A stretch of DNA of 64,000 nucleotides from Buttiauxella ferragutiae (GCF_001654915.1 NZ_LXEQ01000034.1), one strand, 5' to 3'. Shown: positions 25,848-34,604, counted from the first letter of the stretch. Numbers and translations are program-made. The notes: generated by a model from the sequence alone, not told the origin.

Positions 25848-27215
25848 ATGGATATGACAGCAACTCTTGCCAGTGAAATATTGCTTGGAATCGGTGGGCA
25901 GGCAAATATCGCCCGTCTGGAAAACTGTATGACACGCGTACGCGTCGAAGTACATGACGATAACCAGCTTGATATTGCCCGTCTGAAGAAATTGCCGGGA
26001 GTTAGCGGCTATGTGAAACAAGGAACGCAGCATCAGCTTATTGTTGGGCCGGGTCGTGCAGCTCAGGTAGTCGATGCCATGCGTGAACTGTTGCAAAGCA
26101 ATGGTCAAACGCTCTTAGCAGAAGACGATATTGCGCAGAATAAAGCTCAGGCGAAAGCGCGTTATCAGGCTCCGATGAGCGAAGCGCTGCGTAAACTGGC
26201 CAACGTCTTTATTCCATTGATTCCTGCTTTTATTGCTTCAGGGCTTATCACCGGGATTATTAATATCCTCAAACGCCCGGATATTGTGGGTGACCTTGCC
26301 ACGCAGTATCCGAACATTCTCGGCTTACTTGCCATCTTCGGTAGTGCCGTGTTTGCTATCATGAATATTCTGGTGGGCGTAAATGCCGCTAAAGTATTCG
26401 GCGGCTCAATGGCGATGGGCGGCGTGATGGCCGGGATTCTTTCCAGCCCGCAACTGGCGCAAATCCACCTGTTTGGCGAAAACCTGCAACCGGGGCGCGG
26501 CGGGGTTATCGCGGTGTTGCTGGTGGTGGCGCTGATGTGCTGGATTGAAAAACGGTTACGCAAGTTATTGCCAGGTTCAATTGAGCTGATCCTCAACCCA
26601 CTGCTGACCACCTTAATTACTGCATCGATTGCGATTGTGGCGTTACAACCGCTGGGTGGCCTGATTTCTGATGCGATTGCCCACGGTGCGACCCTGGCAA
26701 TTGATAAAGGTGGACTGGTGGTCGGTGCAATACTTTCTGGCGTCTTCCTGCCGCTAGTCTTGTCGGGGTTACATCAGGGACTGGTGCCGATTCATGTTGA
26801 GCTTATCCAGACACACGGCCAAAACGCTTTGCTGCCCATTCTGGCGATGGCCGGTGTCGGGCAGGTCGGGGCGGCACTGGCGGTATTGCTGAAAACGCGT
26901 AACCAACGCCTGAAAAAACTGATTAAAGGCGCATTACCCGTTGGGTTGCTGGGTATCGGTGAACCGTTGATTTTCGGGGTAACGTTGCCGTTGGGTAAAC
27001 CATTTATCGGCGCCTGTTTAGGCGGCGCGGTGGGTGGGGCGCTCATCAGTTACTGGAAAGTGGCGACTGTCATCACCTTCGGAATTTCAGGTTTACCGCT
27101 GGCATTAACCATTGTTGCCGGAAAAGTGATGTTCTATCTGTTAGGCTTTCTGATAGCGGTTATCGCCGGGTTCTTATTTACATGGTTTATGGGCTTTAAT
27201 GATCCAGAGGAGTAA
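25848..27215 (+). CDS. murP: PTS N-acetylmuramic acid transporter, EIIBC
   Basis: Phosphotransferase permease that imports and phosphorylates MurNAc, using the EIIA of the glucose system because none is encoded here. Residues 1-80 form EIIB of the glucose family with phosphorylated Cys27 in LENCMTRVRV; the membrane EIIC domain follows from about 110, with repeated hydrophobic segments and a GEPLIFGVTLPLGKPF signature near 365. Length 455 residues. It starts 16 bases after murQ and supplies its substrate. Confidence 0.94.
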   Translation: MDMTATLASEILLGIGGQANIARLENCMTRVRVEVHDDNQLDIARLKKLPGVSGYVKQGTQHQLIVGPGRAAQVVDAMRELLQSNGQTLLAEDDIAQNKAQAKARYQAPMSEALRKLANVFIPLIPAFIASGLITGIINILKRPDIVGDLATQYPNILGLLAIFGSAVFAIMNILVGVNAAKVFGGSMAMGGVMAGILSSPQLAQIHLFGENLQPGRGGVIAVLLVVALMCWIEKRLRKLLPGSIELILNPLLTTLITASIAIVALQPLGGLISDAIAHGATLAIDKGGLVVGAILSGVFLPLVLSGLHQGLVPIHVELIQTHGQNALLPILAMAGVGQVGAALAVLLKTRNQRLKKLIKGALPVGLLGIGEPLIFGVTLPLGKPFIGACLGGAVGGALISYWKVATVITFGISGLPLALTIVAGKVMFYLLGFLIAVIAGFLFTWFMGFNDPEE

Positions 27216-27218
27216 CGT

Positions 27219-27857
27219 TTGGCAACTCAGAGTGAGCGTCGGGTAGTTTTTTTCGATTTAGATGGCACGCTGCATCAGCAGGATATGTTCGGCAGCTTCT
27301 TGCGCTACTTGCTGCGCCATCAGCCCCTCAATCTGTTACTTGTCATTCCGCTTCTGCCGGTGATCGGTGGCGCGTTATTGTTTAAGGGGCGCGCCGCTCG
27401 CTGGCCAATGAGCCTGTTGTTGTGGGGCGCAACCTTCGGTCACAGCGAAACGCGCCTCAAGCAACTGGAAACGAATTTCGTGACGTGGTTCCGTGAGCGC
27501 GTGACTGCATTCCCCGTAGTACAACAGCGCCTGACCGATTACCTGACCAGTTCAGATGCTGATGTCTGGCTTATCACCGGCTCCCCACAACCGCTGGTGC
27601 AGCAGGTTTATTTCGATACGCCGTGGCTGCCAAAAGTGAAGCTTATCGCCAGCCAAATCAAGCGCTCCCACGGTGGGTGGGTACTCACATTGCGTTGCCT
27701 CGGGCATGAAAAAGTGTCACAGCTGGAACAACAAATCGGCACGCCACTGCAACTCTACAGTGGTTACAGCGACAGCAATCAAGACAACCCGCTACTCTTT
27801 TTCTGCCAGCACCGCTGGAGGGTTACACCGCAGGGTAATCTCCAGCAACTCGAATAA
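27219..27857 (+). CDS. pgpC: Phosphatidylglycerophosphatase C
   Basis: Formerly YfhB. One of three phosphatases that make phosphatidylglycerol from its 3-phosphate at the inner membrane. HAD-superfamily protein of 212 residues: catalytic FFDLDGTLHQQD at 10-21, motif II LITGSPQPLV near 117, motif III/IV GYSDSNQDNPLL near 185. A hydrophobic segment near 45-65 may anchor it. The start is TTG at 27219, three bases after the murP stop with GAGGAG upstream; no ATG lies near. It is therefore attached to the murQP transcript here. Confidence 0.92.
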   Translation: MATQSERRVVFFDLDGTLHQQDMFGSFLRYLLRHQPLNLLLVIPLLPVIGGALLFKGRAARWPMSLLLWGATFGHSETRLKQLETNFVTWFRERVTAFPVVQQRLTDYLTSSDADVWLITGSPQPLVQQVYFDTPWLPKVKLIASQIKRSHGGWVLTLRCLGHEKVSQLEQQIGTPLQLYSGYSDSNQDNPLLFFCQHRWRVTPQGNLQQLE

Positions 27858-27880
27858 TTCCGTCTCTTGTAACGACTGTG

Positions 27881-27886
27881 TATAAT
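27881..27886 (+). promoter_or_regulatory. -10 element upstream of tadA
   Basis: A perfect TATAAT lies 30 bases before the tadA start, giving a short leader. The -35 region is weak. Confidence 0.45.
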
Positions 27887-27916
27887 GCGCCGCCCTAAGC
27901 TAGCCCGGAGAGTCCC

Positions 27917-28420
27917 TTGTCAGAAAGTGAATTTACCCACGAACACTGGATGCGTCATGCGCTGACCCTTGCACGTCGTGCGTGGGAAGAAGGTGAAGTT
28001 CCGGTTGGTGCGGTGCTGGTGCATAACAACCAGGTGATTGGCGAAGGCTGGAACCGACCGATTGGTAGACACGATCCGACAGCGCATGCGGAAATTATGG
28101 CGCTGCGCCAGGGTGGGTTGGTGTTGCAAAATTATCGCCTGCTGGAAACCACACTTTACGTCACCCTTGAGCCTTGCGTCATGTGTGCAGGCGCGATGGT
28201 TCATGGCCGCATCGGCCATTTAGTCTTTGGCGCGCGTGATGCCAAAACTGGCGCGATTGGATCGCTAATGGATGTGCTGGGCCATCCTGGTATGAATCAC
28301 CAGGTTAATGTGACTGAGGGCGTAATGGCAGCAGAGTGTTCGGCAATGTTGAGCGATTTTTTTCGCGCTCGTCGCCTTGAGAAAAAGGCCCTAAAGGAAA
28401 AGGCCCGAAGTGCGGAGTAG
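27917..28420 (+). CDS. tadA: tRNA-specific adenosine deaminase
   Basis: Converts A34 of tRNA-Arg(ACG) to inosine; essential in E. coli. Zinc deaminase signature: His57-Ala-Glu59 (HAE) and PCVMC with Cys87 and Cys90. Length 167 residues, like the revised E. coli protein. The start is TTG at 27917 (MSESEFTHEHW), as in E. coli. The last 116 bases overlap the end of mltF on the opposite strand, an unusually long tail-to-tail overlap. Confidence 0.96.
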   Translation: MSESEFTHEHWMRHALTLARRAWEEGEVPVGAVLVHNNQVIGEGWNRPIGRHDPTAHAEIMALRQGGLVLQNYRLLETTLYVTLEPCVMCAGAMVHGRIGHLVFGARDAKTGAIGSLMDVLGHPGMNHQVNVTEGVMAAECSAMLSDFFRARRLEKKALKEKARSAE

Positions 28421-29873
28421 CCTGATCTTCAGCGTCAGCGACGGGATCTTGTAGTGCATTTTCTTCTTCTTGTTTTTCCGTTTGCGCTATCAGTTTCTCT
28501 TTTTCGAGCAAATATCCCACCAGGCTAATGTAATATTTGCGGATATTCTCCACATAGGCATACGCCTCATGACCACGGGCGTAACCATACTTTGTTTTCG
28601 AGTAGTACTGTTTTTGGCTAAGTAGCGGCAGGCGCATTTTGACGTCCGCCCAGCTGTCCGGATTACCTTTTTGCTTCGCCGTCAGTTGACGGGCATCCAG
28701 CATATGAGCGTATCCCATGTTATAGGCGGTCAGCGCAAACCAAATTTGTTCATCCTTTGGCACACTGTCAGGGACTTTCGTCATCATATCTCTCAGATAA
28801 CGGCTTCCTCCTTCAATACTTTGCTCTGGATCTAACCGGTCAGTCACTCCAAGGCTTTGTGCGGTATTTTTGGTCAGCATCATCAACCCACGCACACCGG
28901 TTGGCGAGGTCGCCTGGTTATCCCAATGTGATTCCTGATAAGAGATGGCAGCCAGCAAACGCCAGTCTATTTCGGTGGCATGTTTTTCAAAGAGTGGCTG
29001 TAGCTCTGGCAGCACGGAATCTACCGCTTTGAGGAAGGTGCGGGTATCGACATAATCAAAATCGCCAACATGGCCGAGATATTTTTCTTCGAGGCGTGCA
29101 AAGGTGTCGTCGCTATTGAGACGGTTATAAAAGTCGAGCAGGGCAGCGGAAAGGCTGTCGTCGCTATCTAATGCGCTAAACCACGTCACCGGCTGCTCGT
29201 CGGTGATATCCAGTGCGACAGCCAACTGTGGATGAACGCGCTGGAAGGTGCTGATTGCCACGGAATCGGCAATGGTAAATGCAATCTTCCCATCCACGAC
29301 TTGCTGCATCAGCTCTGTACTGCTGAGCTGATTATCAATGCGCCAGCTTAAATCCGGGTATTTCTGTTGTTTAAGTTTGTTCAATGCGCCCAGCGATGTG
29401 ACACCAGGTGACAGCACCAGCTGGTTTTCTTTGATGCTCGCCAACGTCTTTGGGCGTTGGCTACCCATGCGATAAACCATCTGCTGGGAAACGGAATAAT
29501 ATGCCGGCCCCGCCTGGTAATGCTGGCTACGTTGTGTGTCATACACCAGACCCGCTGCGATAATATCGGCCCGGCCACTATCAATGTCGTCAAACAGTTC
29601 CTGAATATTTGGGCGAACAGTCACTTCCAGCTTCACGTCCAGATACCTGGCAAACTGTTCCGCCAGCTCATAATCGAGGCCAATTTTTTTACCCTGATAA
29701 AGGGTGTAGGTCAGCGGAGACTCAATAGTACTGACGCGCAAAACCCCCCGCGCTTGAATGGCGGCGATGCGGTTTTCGGCTTGTCCGAACCAGGGAATGG
29801 AGGGCCAGAGCGCCACTGCCAGCAACACGGTTACGGCACCGATAAGCAGATAATTAATCTTAAATCTTTTCAA
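28305..29873 (-). CDS. mltF: Membrane-bound lytic murein transglycosylase F
   Basis: Outer-membrane-associated lytic transglycosylase. After an N-terminal hydrophobic export segment (KINYLLIGAVTVLLAVALW), residues about 35-265 are a solute-binding-protein-like domain, and about 280-450 a soluble-lytic-transglycosylase-like domain with catalytic Glu in ISYQESHWDNQATSPTG. The start is uncertain: TTG at 29873 aligns with E. coli, and another TTG lies five codons upstream; no ATG is available. The C-terminal 38 residues, low-complexity and poorly conserved, are encoded antisense to tadA. Confidence 0.9.
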   Translation of the reverse strand: MKRFKINYLLIGAVTVLLAVALWPSIPWFGQAENRIAAIQARGVLRVSTIESPLTYTLYQGKKIGLDYELAEQFARYLDVKLEVTVRPNIQELFDDIDSGRADIIAAGLVYDTQRSQHYQAGPAYYSVSQQMVYRMGSQRPKTLASIKENQLVLSPGVTSLGALNKLKQQKYPDLSWRIDNQLSSTELMQQVVDGKIAFTIADSVAISTFQRVHPQLAVALDITDEQPVTWFSALDSDDSLSAALLDFYNRLNSDDTFARLEEKYLGHVGDFDYVDTRTFLKAVDSVLPELQPLFEKHATEIDWRLLAAISYQESHWDNQATSPTGVRGLMMLTKNTAQSLGVTDRLDPEQSIEGGSRYLRDMMTKVPDSVPKDEQIWFALTAYNMGYAHMLDARQLTAKQKGNPDSWADVKMRLPLLSQKQYYSKTKYGYARGHEAYAYVENIRKYYISLVGYLLEKEKLIAQTEKQEEENALQDPVADAEDQATPHFGPFPLGPFSQGDEREKNRSTLPNTLLPLRPQSH

Positions 29874-30039
29874 GTATTTAATCTGCAACGAGGCGTCGAG
29901 TTTTCGCTAACAACAGAGCATCAAAAATGGAGGTTATACAATAAGGTGTGGCGCATTTTGCTTAACAAAACGCCACTGTGCAACTTATTCAACATTTATG
30001 GCTAAATTCTCGCCACTGAAAACTAATCCGTTTATTTAT

Positions 30040-30055
30040 ACGCAAACGGTTTCGT
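30040..30055 (+). promoter_or_regulatory. PurR operator of purL
   Basis: ACGCAAACGGTTTCGT is a perfect PurR box. It overlaps the -35 hexamer of the purL promoter, so PurR with hypoxanthine or guanine would exclude RNA polymerase. Confidence 0.9.
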
Positions 30056-30078
30056 CAAGGCCGCGGATTCTCTATAAT
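30050..30078 (+). promoter_or_regulatory. Sigma-70 promoter of purL
   Basis: TTTCGT at 30050-30055 and a perfect TATAAT at 30073-30078 are 17 bases apart. The predicted start near 30085 leaves a leader of about 60 bases. Confidence 0.7.
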
Positions 30079-30144
30079 GGCGCCCGTTTTCCCCTTGCGC
30101 CCACTGAAGCGTCCCCCTGGCGTTTCGAAGACGAGAGATCTTTG

Positions 30145-33100
30145 ATGATGGAAATTCTGCGTGGTTCGCCCGCTTTATCGGCATTTCGTATTAACAAATT
30201 ACTGGCCCGCTTTAATGACGCCAACCTTCCGGTCAGCGACATTTATGCCGAGTATGTTCACTTTGCCGATCTTGACGCGCCGCTGAGCGCTGATGAGCAA
30301 GCCCGTCTGCAACGGTTGTTGAAATATGGTCCAACCCTTGCCGACCACGCCCCGACCGGCCACCTGATTCTGGTCACGCCGCGTCCTGGTACCATCTCAC
30401 CCTGGTCCTCTAAAGCGACTGATATTGCCCATAACTGCGATTTAGCCAAAGTTAAGCGTCTGGAACGCGGTGTGGCTTATTACGTGTCTGGTAGCTCGCT
30501 GACAGATGCACAGCGCCAGCAAGTTGCCGCACTACTGCATGACCGTATGATGGAAAGCGTGTTTGACTCGCTCAATGATGCCCAGCAACTGTTCTCTCAA
30601 CATCAGCCTGCTCCAGTGCAAAGTGTTGATCTGTTAACGCAAGGTCGCGAAGCGCTGGTTGAAGCTAACATCCGTCTGGGTCTGGCACTGGCAGAAGACG
30701 AAATCGATTATTTGCAGGATGCGTTTAGCAAACTGGGGCGCAACCCGAACGATATCGAGCTATATATGTTCGCGCAGGCTAACTCCGAACATTGCCGCCA
30801 CAAAATTTTCAACGCTGACTGGATTATTGACGGCGTAGAACAGCCTAAATCGCTGTTTAAAATGATTAAAAACACCTTTGAGAAAACCCCGGACTACGTG
30901 TTATCGGCTTATAAAGATAACGCTGCAGTGATGGAAGGTTCGGTCGTCGGGCGTTTCTTTGCCGATCATGAAGCGGGCCGCTATGACTACCACCAGGAAG
31001 ATGCACATATCCTGATGAAAGTTGAAACCCACAACCACCCAACTGCTATTTCCCCATGGCCGGGTGCGGCGACAGGTTCCGGTGGCGAAATCCGTGATGA
31101 AGGTGCGACAGGCCGTGGTGCTAAACCTAAAGCCGGTCTGGTCGGTTTCTCGGTTTCCAACTTGCGTATTCCTGGCTTTGAGCAGCCGTGGGAAGAAGAT
31201 TTTGGCAAGCCAGACCGTATCGTAACGGCGCTGGATATTATGACCGACGGCCCATTGGGCGGTGCGGCATTTAACAACGAATTTGGTCGTCCGGCGCTGA
31301 CGGGTTACTTCCGCACTTACGAAGAGCAAGTCAACAGCCACAACGGCGTAGAATTGCGCGGTTACCACAAGCCAATTATGCTGGCGGGCGGTATTGGCAA
31401 CATTCGTGCTGACCACGTTCAGAAGGGCGAAATCACCGTTGGCGCGAAACTTATCGTGCTCGGTGGCCCATCCATGAACATCGGTTTGGGTGGCGGTGCT
31501 GCTTCTTCTATGGCTTCAGGTCAGTCTGACGCGGATCTGGATTTTGCATCCGTACAGCGCGACAACCCAGAAATGGAACGTCGTTGCCAGGAAGTTATCG
31601 ACCGTTGCTGGCAGTTGGGCGATGCCAACCCAATCCTGTTTATTCATGATGTCGGCGCGGGTGGCCTCTCCAACGCAATGCCAGAACTGGTGAGCGATGG
31701 TGGGCGTGGTGGGCGTTTCGAACTACGTGACATTCTGAACGACGAGCCGGGCATGAGCCCGCTGGAAGTATGGTGTAACGAATCCCAGGAACGTTATGTC
31801 CTGGCGGTTGCTCCAGACCAGTTGCCGCTGTTTGACGAACTGTGCCGCCGCGAACGCGCGCCGTACGCCGTCATTGGTGAAGCCACCGAAGAAAAACATC
31901 TGACACTCAACGATAGCCATTTCGACAACCAGCCGATTGATATGCCGCTGGACGTTCTGCTTGGTAAAACGCCAAAAATGGAACGTAACGTTGAAACTCT
32001 GAAAGCAACAGGTGATGCGCTGGATTGCCGCAATATCACCATTGCTGATGCGGTCAATCGCGTGCTGCACTTGCCGACCGTGGCAGAAAAAACCTTCCTG
32101 GTCACCATTGGCGACCGTTCGGTAACCGGTATGGTTGCTCGCGACCAGATGGTTGGGCCGTGGCAGATTCCGGTCGCTAACTGTGCGGTCACCACTGCAA
32201 GCCTCGATAGCTACTACGGTGAAGCGATGTCTCTTGGCGAACGCGCACCAGTTGCATTGCTGGACTTTGCGGCATCAGGCCGCCTGGCGGTTGGTGAAGC
32301 ACTGACTAACATTGCGGCGACGCAAATTGGCGCGCTGAACCGAATTAAGCTCTCTGCAAACTGGATGTCCGCAGCCGGTCACCCTGGTGAAGACGCCGGT
32401 CTTTACGAAGCCGTGAAAGCCGTGGGTGAAGAACTTTGCCCAACGCTCGGCCTGACTATTCCGGTGGGCAAAGACTCCATGTCGATGAAAACCCGCTGGC
32501 AGGAAGGTAACGAACAGCGTGAGATGACTTCTCCGCTGTCGCTGGTTATTACTGCATTTGCCCGTGTGGAAGATGTTCGTCGTACCGTGACGCCACAACT
32601 GCAAACTGAAGATAATGCCTTATTGCTTATTGATTTAGGCGCAGGCCACAACGCATTGGGCGCTACCGCGCTGTCTCAGGTTTACCGTCAACTGGGCGAC
32701 AAACCTGCGGACGTGCGCAGTGCTGAACAACTGAAAGGCTTCTTTAACGCGATTCAGGCGTTGGTTGCCGAGCAGAAATTGCTGGCCTACCACGACCGTT
32801 CTGACGGCGGCCTGCTGGTGACACTGGCCGAAATGGCCTTCGCGGGTCACTGCGGCGTGGAAGCTGACATCGCAACCCTCGGTAAAGACCATCTGGCAGC
32901 ACTGTTCAACGAAGAGTTGGGCGCAGTGATTCAGGTTAAAGCTGCTGACCGTGATGCGGTTGAGAAAACCCTGGCAGAGCATGGCCTGGCTGATTGTGTT
33001 CACTTCCTCGGTAAAGCCGTGGCGGGTGACCGTTTCACGCTGACGGCTGACGGCCACGCGGTATTTAGCGAAAGCCGAACGACGCTTCGCATGTGGTGGG

Positions 33101-34032
33101 CAGAAACCACCTGGCAGATGCAGCGTCTGCGCGACAACCCAGAGTGTGCCGATCAGGAACATGAAGCGAAAGCCAATGACAACGATCCTGGCCTGAACGT
33201 TAAATTGAGCTTCGATATCAAAGAAGATATCGCAGCACCGTTTATCGCGACGGGTGCACGCCCGAAAGTGGCCGTACTGCGTGAGCAGGGCGTTAACTCA
33301 CACGTTGAAATGGCTGCGGCCTTCCATCGTGCGGGCTTTGATGCTATCGACGTGCATATGAGTGACTTGCTGGCAGGCCGTCGCGGTCTGGAAGATTTCC
33401 AGGCGCTGGTAGCTTGTGGTGGCTTCTCTTACGGCGACGTACTGGGCGCAGGCGAAGGTTGGGCGAAGTCCATTCTGTTTAACTCCCGCGTGCGTGATGA
33501 GTTCGAAACCTTCTTCCACCGTCCACAAACCCTGGCGTTGGGCGTGTGTAACGGCTGCCAGATGATGTCGAACCTGCGTGAACTGATTCCGGGCAGCGAG
33601 CTGTGGCCGCGTTTTGTGCGCAACCATTCAGACCGCTTTGAAGCGCGCTTCAGCCTGGTGGAAGTCACTTCTAGCCCGTCGTTGCTGCTGCAAGGCATGG
33701 TGGGCTCGCACATGCCAATCGCGGTTTCTCACGGTGAAGGGCATGTTGAAGTACGCGATACGGCACATCTCGCGGCACTCGAAAGCAAAGGTCTGGTGGC
33801 GCTGCGCTTTATCGACAACTTCGGCAAAGTGACACAAAACTACCCGGCGAACCCGAACGGTTCACCAAACGGCATCACGGCGGTCACCAACGAAAGCGGG
33901 CGCGTCACGATTATGATGCCGCACCCGGAGCGCGTGTTCCGTACCGTTAGCAACTCCTGGCACCCTGCTGAGTGGGGCGAAGATAGCCCGTGGATGCGTA
34001 TTTTCCGCAATGCGCGTAAGCAACTGGGTTAA
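30145..34032 (+). CDS. purL: Phosphoribosylformylglycinamidine synthase
   Basis: Large single-chain FGAM synthase: ATP- and glutamine-dependent amidation in purine synthesis, cytosolic. The 1295 residues equal E. coli. Order: PurS-like N-terminal part, a linker with the HCRHKIFNADW segment, two AIRS-type halves of the synthase (SHNGVELRG, GKDSMSMKTRW), and a C-terminal glutaminase from about 1040 with nucleophile Cys in LGVCNGCQMM and His/Glu in MPHPERVFR. The frame is open 49 codons upstream, but the PurR box and promoter lie there, so ATG 30145 (MMEILRGSPAL) is the start. Confidence 0.98.
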   Translation: MMEILRGSPALSAFRINKLLARFNDANLPVSDIYAEYVHFADLDAPLSADEQARLQRLLKYGPTLADHAPTGHLILVTPRPGTISPWSSKATDIAHNCDLAKVKRLERGVAYYVSGSSLTDAQRQQVAALLHDRMMESVFDSLNDAQQLFSQHQPAPVQSVDLLTQGREALVEANIRLGLALAEDEIDYLQDAFSKLGRNPNDIELYMFAQANSEHCRHKIFNADWIIDGVEQPKSLFKMIKNTFEKTPDYVLSAYKDNAAVMEGSVVGRFFADHEAGRYDYHQEDAHILMKVETHNHPTAISPWPGAATGSGGEIRDEGATGRGAKPKAGLVGFSVSNLRIPGFEQPWEEDFGKPDRIVTALDIMTDGPLGGAAFNNEFGRPALTGYFRTYEEQVNSHNGVELRGYHKPIMLAGGIGNIRADHVQKGEITVGAKLIVLGGPSMNIGLGGGAASSMASGQSDADLDFASVQRDNPEMERRCQEVIDRCWQLGDANPILFIHDVGAGGLSNAMPELVSDGGRGGRFELRDILNDEPGMSPLEVWCNESQERYVLAVAPDQLPLFDELCRRERAPYAVIGEATEEKHLTLNDSHFDNQPIDMPLDVLLGKTPKMERNVETLKATGDALDCRNITIADAVNRVLHLPTVAEKTFLVTIGDRSVTGMVARDQMVGPWQIPVANCAVTTASLDSYYGEAMSLGERAPVALLDFAASGRLAVGEALTNIAATQIGALNRIKLSANWMSAAGHPGEDAGLYEAVKAVGEELCPTLGLTIPVGKDSMSMKTRWQEGNEQREMTSPLSLVITAFARVEDVRRTVTPQLQTEDNALLLIDLGAGHNALGATALSQVYRQLGDKPADVRSAEQLKGFFNAIQALVAEQKLLAYHDRSDGGLLVTLAEMAFAGHCGVEADIATLGKDHLAALFNEELGAVIQVKAADRDAVEKTLAEHGLADCVHFLGKAVAGDRFTLTADGHAVFSESRTTLRMWWAETTWQMQRLRDNPECADQEHEAKANDNDPGLNVKLSFDIKEDIAAPFIATGARPKVAVLREQGVNSHVEMAAAFHRAGFDAIDVHMSDLLAGRRGLEDFQALVACGGFSYGDVLGAGEGWAKSILFNSRVRDEFETFFHRPQTLALGVCNGCQMMSNLRELIPGSELWPRFVRNHSDRFEARFSLVEVTSSPSLLLQGMVGSHMPIAVSHGEGHVEVRDTAHLAALESKGLVALRFIDNFGKVTQNYPANPNGSPNGITAVTNESGRVTIMMPHPERVFRTVSNSWHPAEWGEDSPWMRIFRNARKQLG

Positions 34033-34194
34033 TTAACCACCCTTATCCTGACCTTCTCCCTGAGGGAGAAGGGACTTTGACTTTCCCCCTCTCCTGGGGG
34101 CTGTCTCTTAGTCACATCTTTGAGGGCCGCTCCCGACGGCTGGACCCTGCCACCTGGAGTCAAAATGGAGGCGATTTAAGCCGGACCAGAAATT

Positions 34195-34232
34195 CAAGGT
34201 CAAAGTCAAAAACCAGGCCGGTTTTGACCTTG
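34195..34232. repeat. Inverted repeat inside the MITE-like element
   Basis: CAAGGTCAAA and TTTGACCTTG form a 10-bp perfect stem around an 18-base interior that is itself GC-rich (ACCAGGCCGGT). Confidence 0.55.
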
Positions 34233-34248
34233 TTCCCGGCTTCAATCG

Positions 34249-34355
34249 CACCGTTTTTCGCCCTTCAGTCGGGGGCACGTGGTCGGGAACCTCGTGAGAG
34301 AGCGATCGTCGGGAACGAATCGCGAACGACCCCGAATGAAGGGTAAAAAACGGTG
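34249..34355. repeat. 26-bp imperfect inverted repeat inside the element
   Basis: Arms at 34249-34274 and 34330-34355 pair at 23 of 26 positions (core CACCGTTTTT with AAAAACGGTG). The 55-base loop holds two copies of GTCGGGAAC. RNA or single-stranded DNA from this segment would fold into a long hairpin. Confidence 0.6.
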
Positions 34356-34396
34356 TTTACCGCTTTAGCGGCGATTGATTTGCCGGGCGCCTGGAT

Positions 34397-34426
34397 TATC
34401 AAGGTGTTGGCGTTAACACCTTGATA
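34397..34426. repeat. Perfect 12-bp hairpin inside the element
   Basis: TATCAAGGTGTT and AACACCTTGATA are exact inverted repeats with a six-base loop. Confidence 0.65.
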
Positions 34427-34586
34427 CGTTCACCGTTTTCAGGAATTAAAGAGATAGCTGAACGCACGGGTGAACGGAATACCTGCGAGGCTAACAGATC
34501 TTACCCTGACAAAATTGCCAGGGTAAGTTGTGTATGTATAAGAGACAGCTCCCGTGTGAGAGGGCCGGGGTAAGGGCAAACAAATA

Positions 34587-34604
34587 TGTCCCCAATCCCC
34601 GACA
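34587..34604 (+). promoter_or_regulatory. GlrR binding site 1 upstream of glmY
   Basis: TGTC-N10-GACA, the exact GlrR (QseF) consensus, about 230 bases before the glmY start. It lies only 38 bases after the end of the MITE-like element. Confidence 0.75.

Larger units (their letters stand above)
34101..34548. mobile_element. MITE-like element with IS50/Tn5-type ends
   Basis: A 448-bp segment bounded by CTGTCTCTTA at the left and its exact inverse TAAGAGACAG at the right. Both ends resemble the 19-bp ends of IS50/Tn5 (IS4 family), the left one (CTGTCTCTTAGTCACATCT) differing from the Tn5 mosaic end at two places. Flanking 10-mers (34091-34100 and 34549-34558) match at 7 of 10 and, compared with the intact repeat at 62971, represent an aged target duplication. 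It has no plausible transposase gene, so it would need one in trans. Internal inverted repeats are listed separately. Confidence 0.75.
34037..34577. repeat. GC-rich dyad repeat, copy 1, interrupted
   Basis: The left part (34037-34100, CTTCTCCCTGAGGGAGAAGG and CCCCCTCTCCTGGGGG) and right part (from 34549, AGAGGGCCGGGGTAAGGG) belong to the intergenic repeat found intact at 38924-39004 and 62889-62999. The 448-bp mobile element splits it. As the purL 3' end lies 4 bases upstream, the left hairpin may act as its transcript end. Confidence 0.75.

Noticed and set aside
29998..30144. N-terminal extension of PurL by 49 codons.
   Set aside because: The stretch contains the PurR box and the TATAAT promoter, and the E. 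coli protein starts at MMEILRG.
32635..33162. Antisense frame of 175 codons over purL, and similar ones at 30901-31416 and 53615-54250.
   Set aside because: All lie inside well-supported genes, lack start signals and resemble no protein family.
34077..34346. Open frame of 89 codons covering the left end of the mobile element.
   Set aside because: It begins outside the element, crosses its end, has no ribosome site and codes for low-complexity Arg/Ser-rich sequence unlike any transposase.
34101..34548. The Tn5-like ends could be a sequencing-library adapter artefact.
   Set aside because: The right end differs from the commercial mosaic end within the 19 bp, the left end differs at two positions, the interior is neither adapter nor neighbouring sequence, and the flanks align with an aged target duplication. 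Raw reads would settle it.
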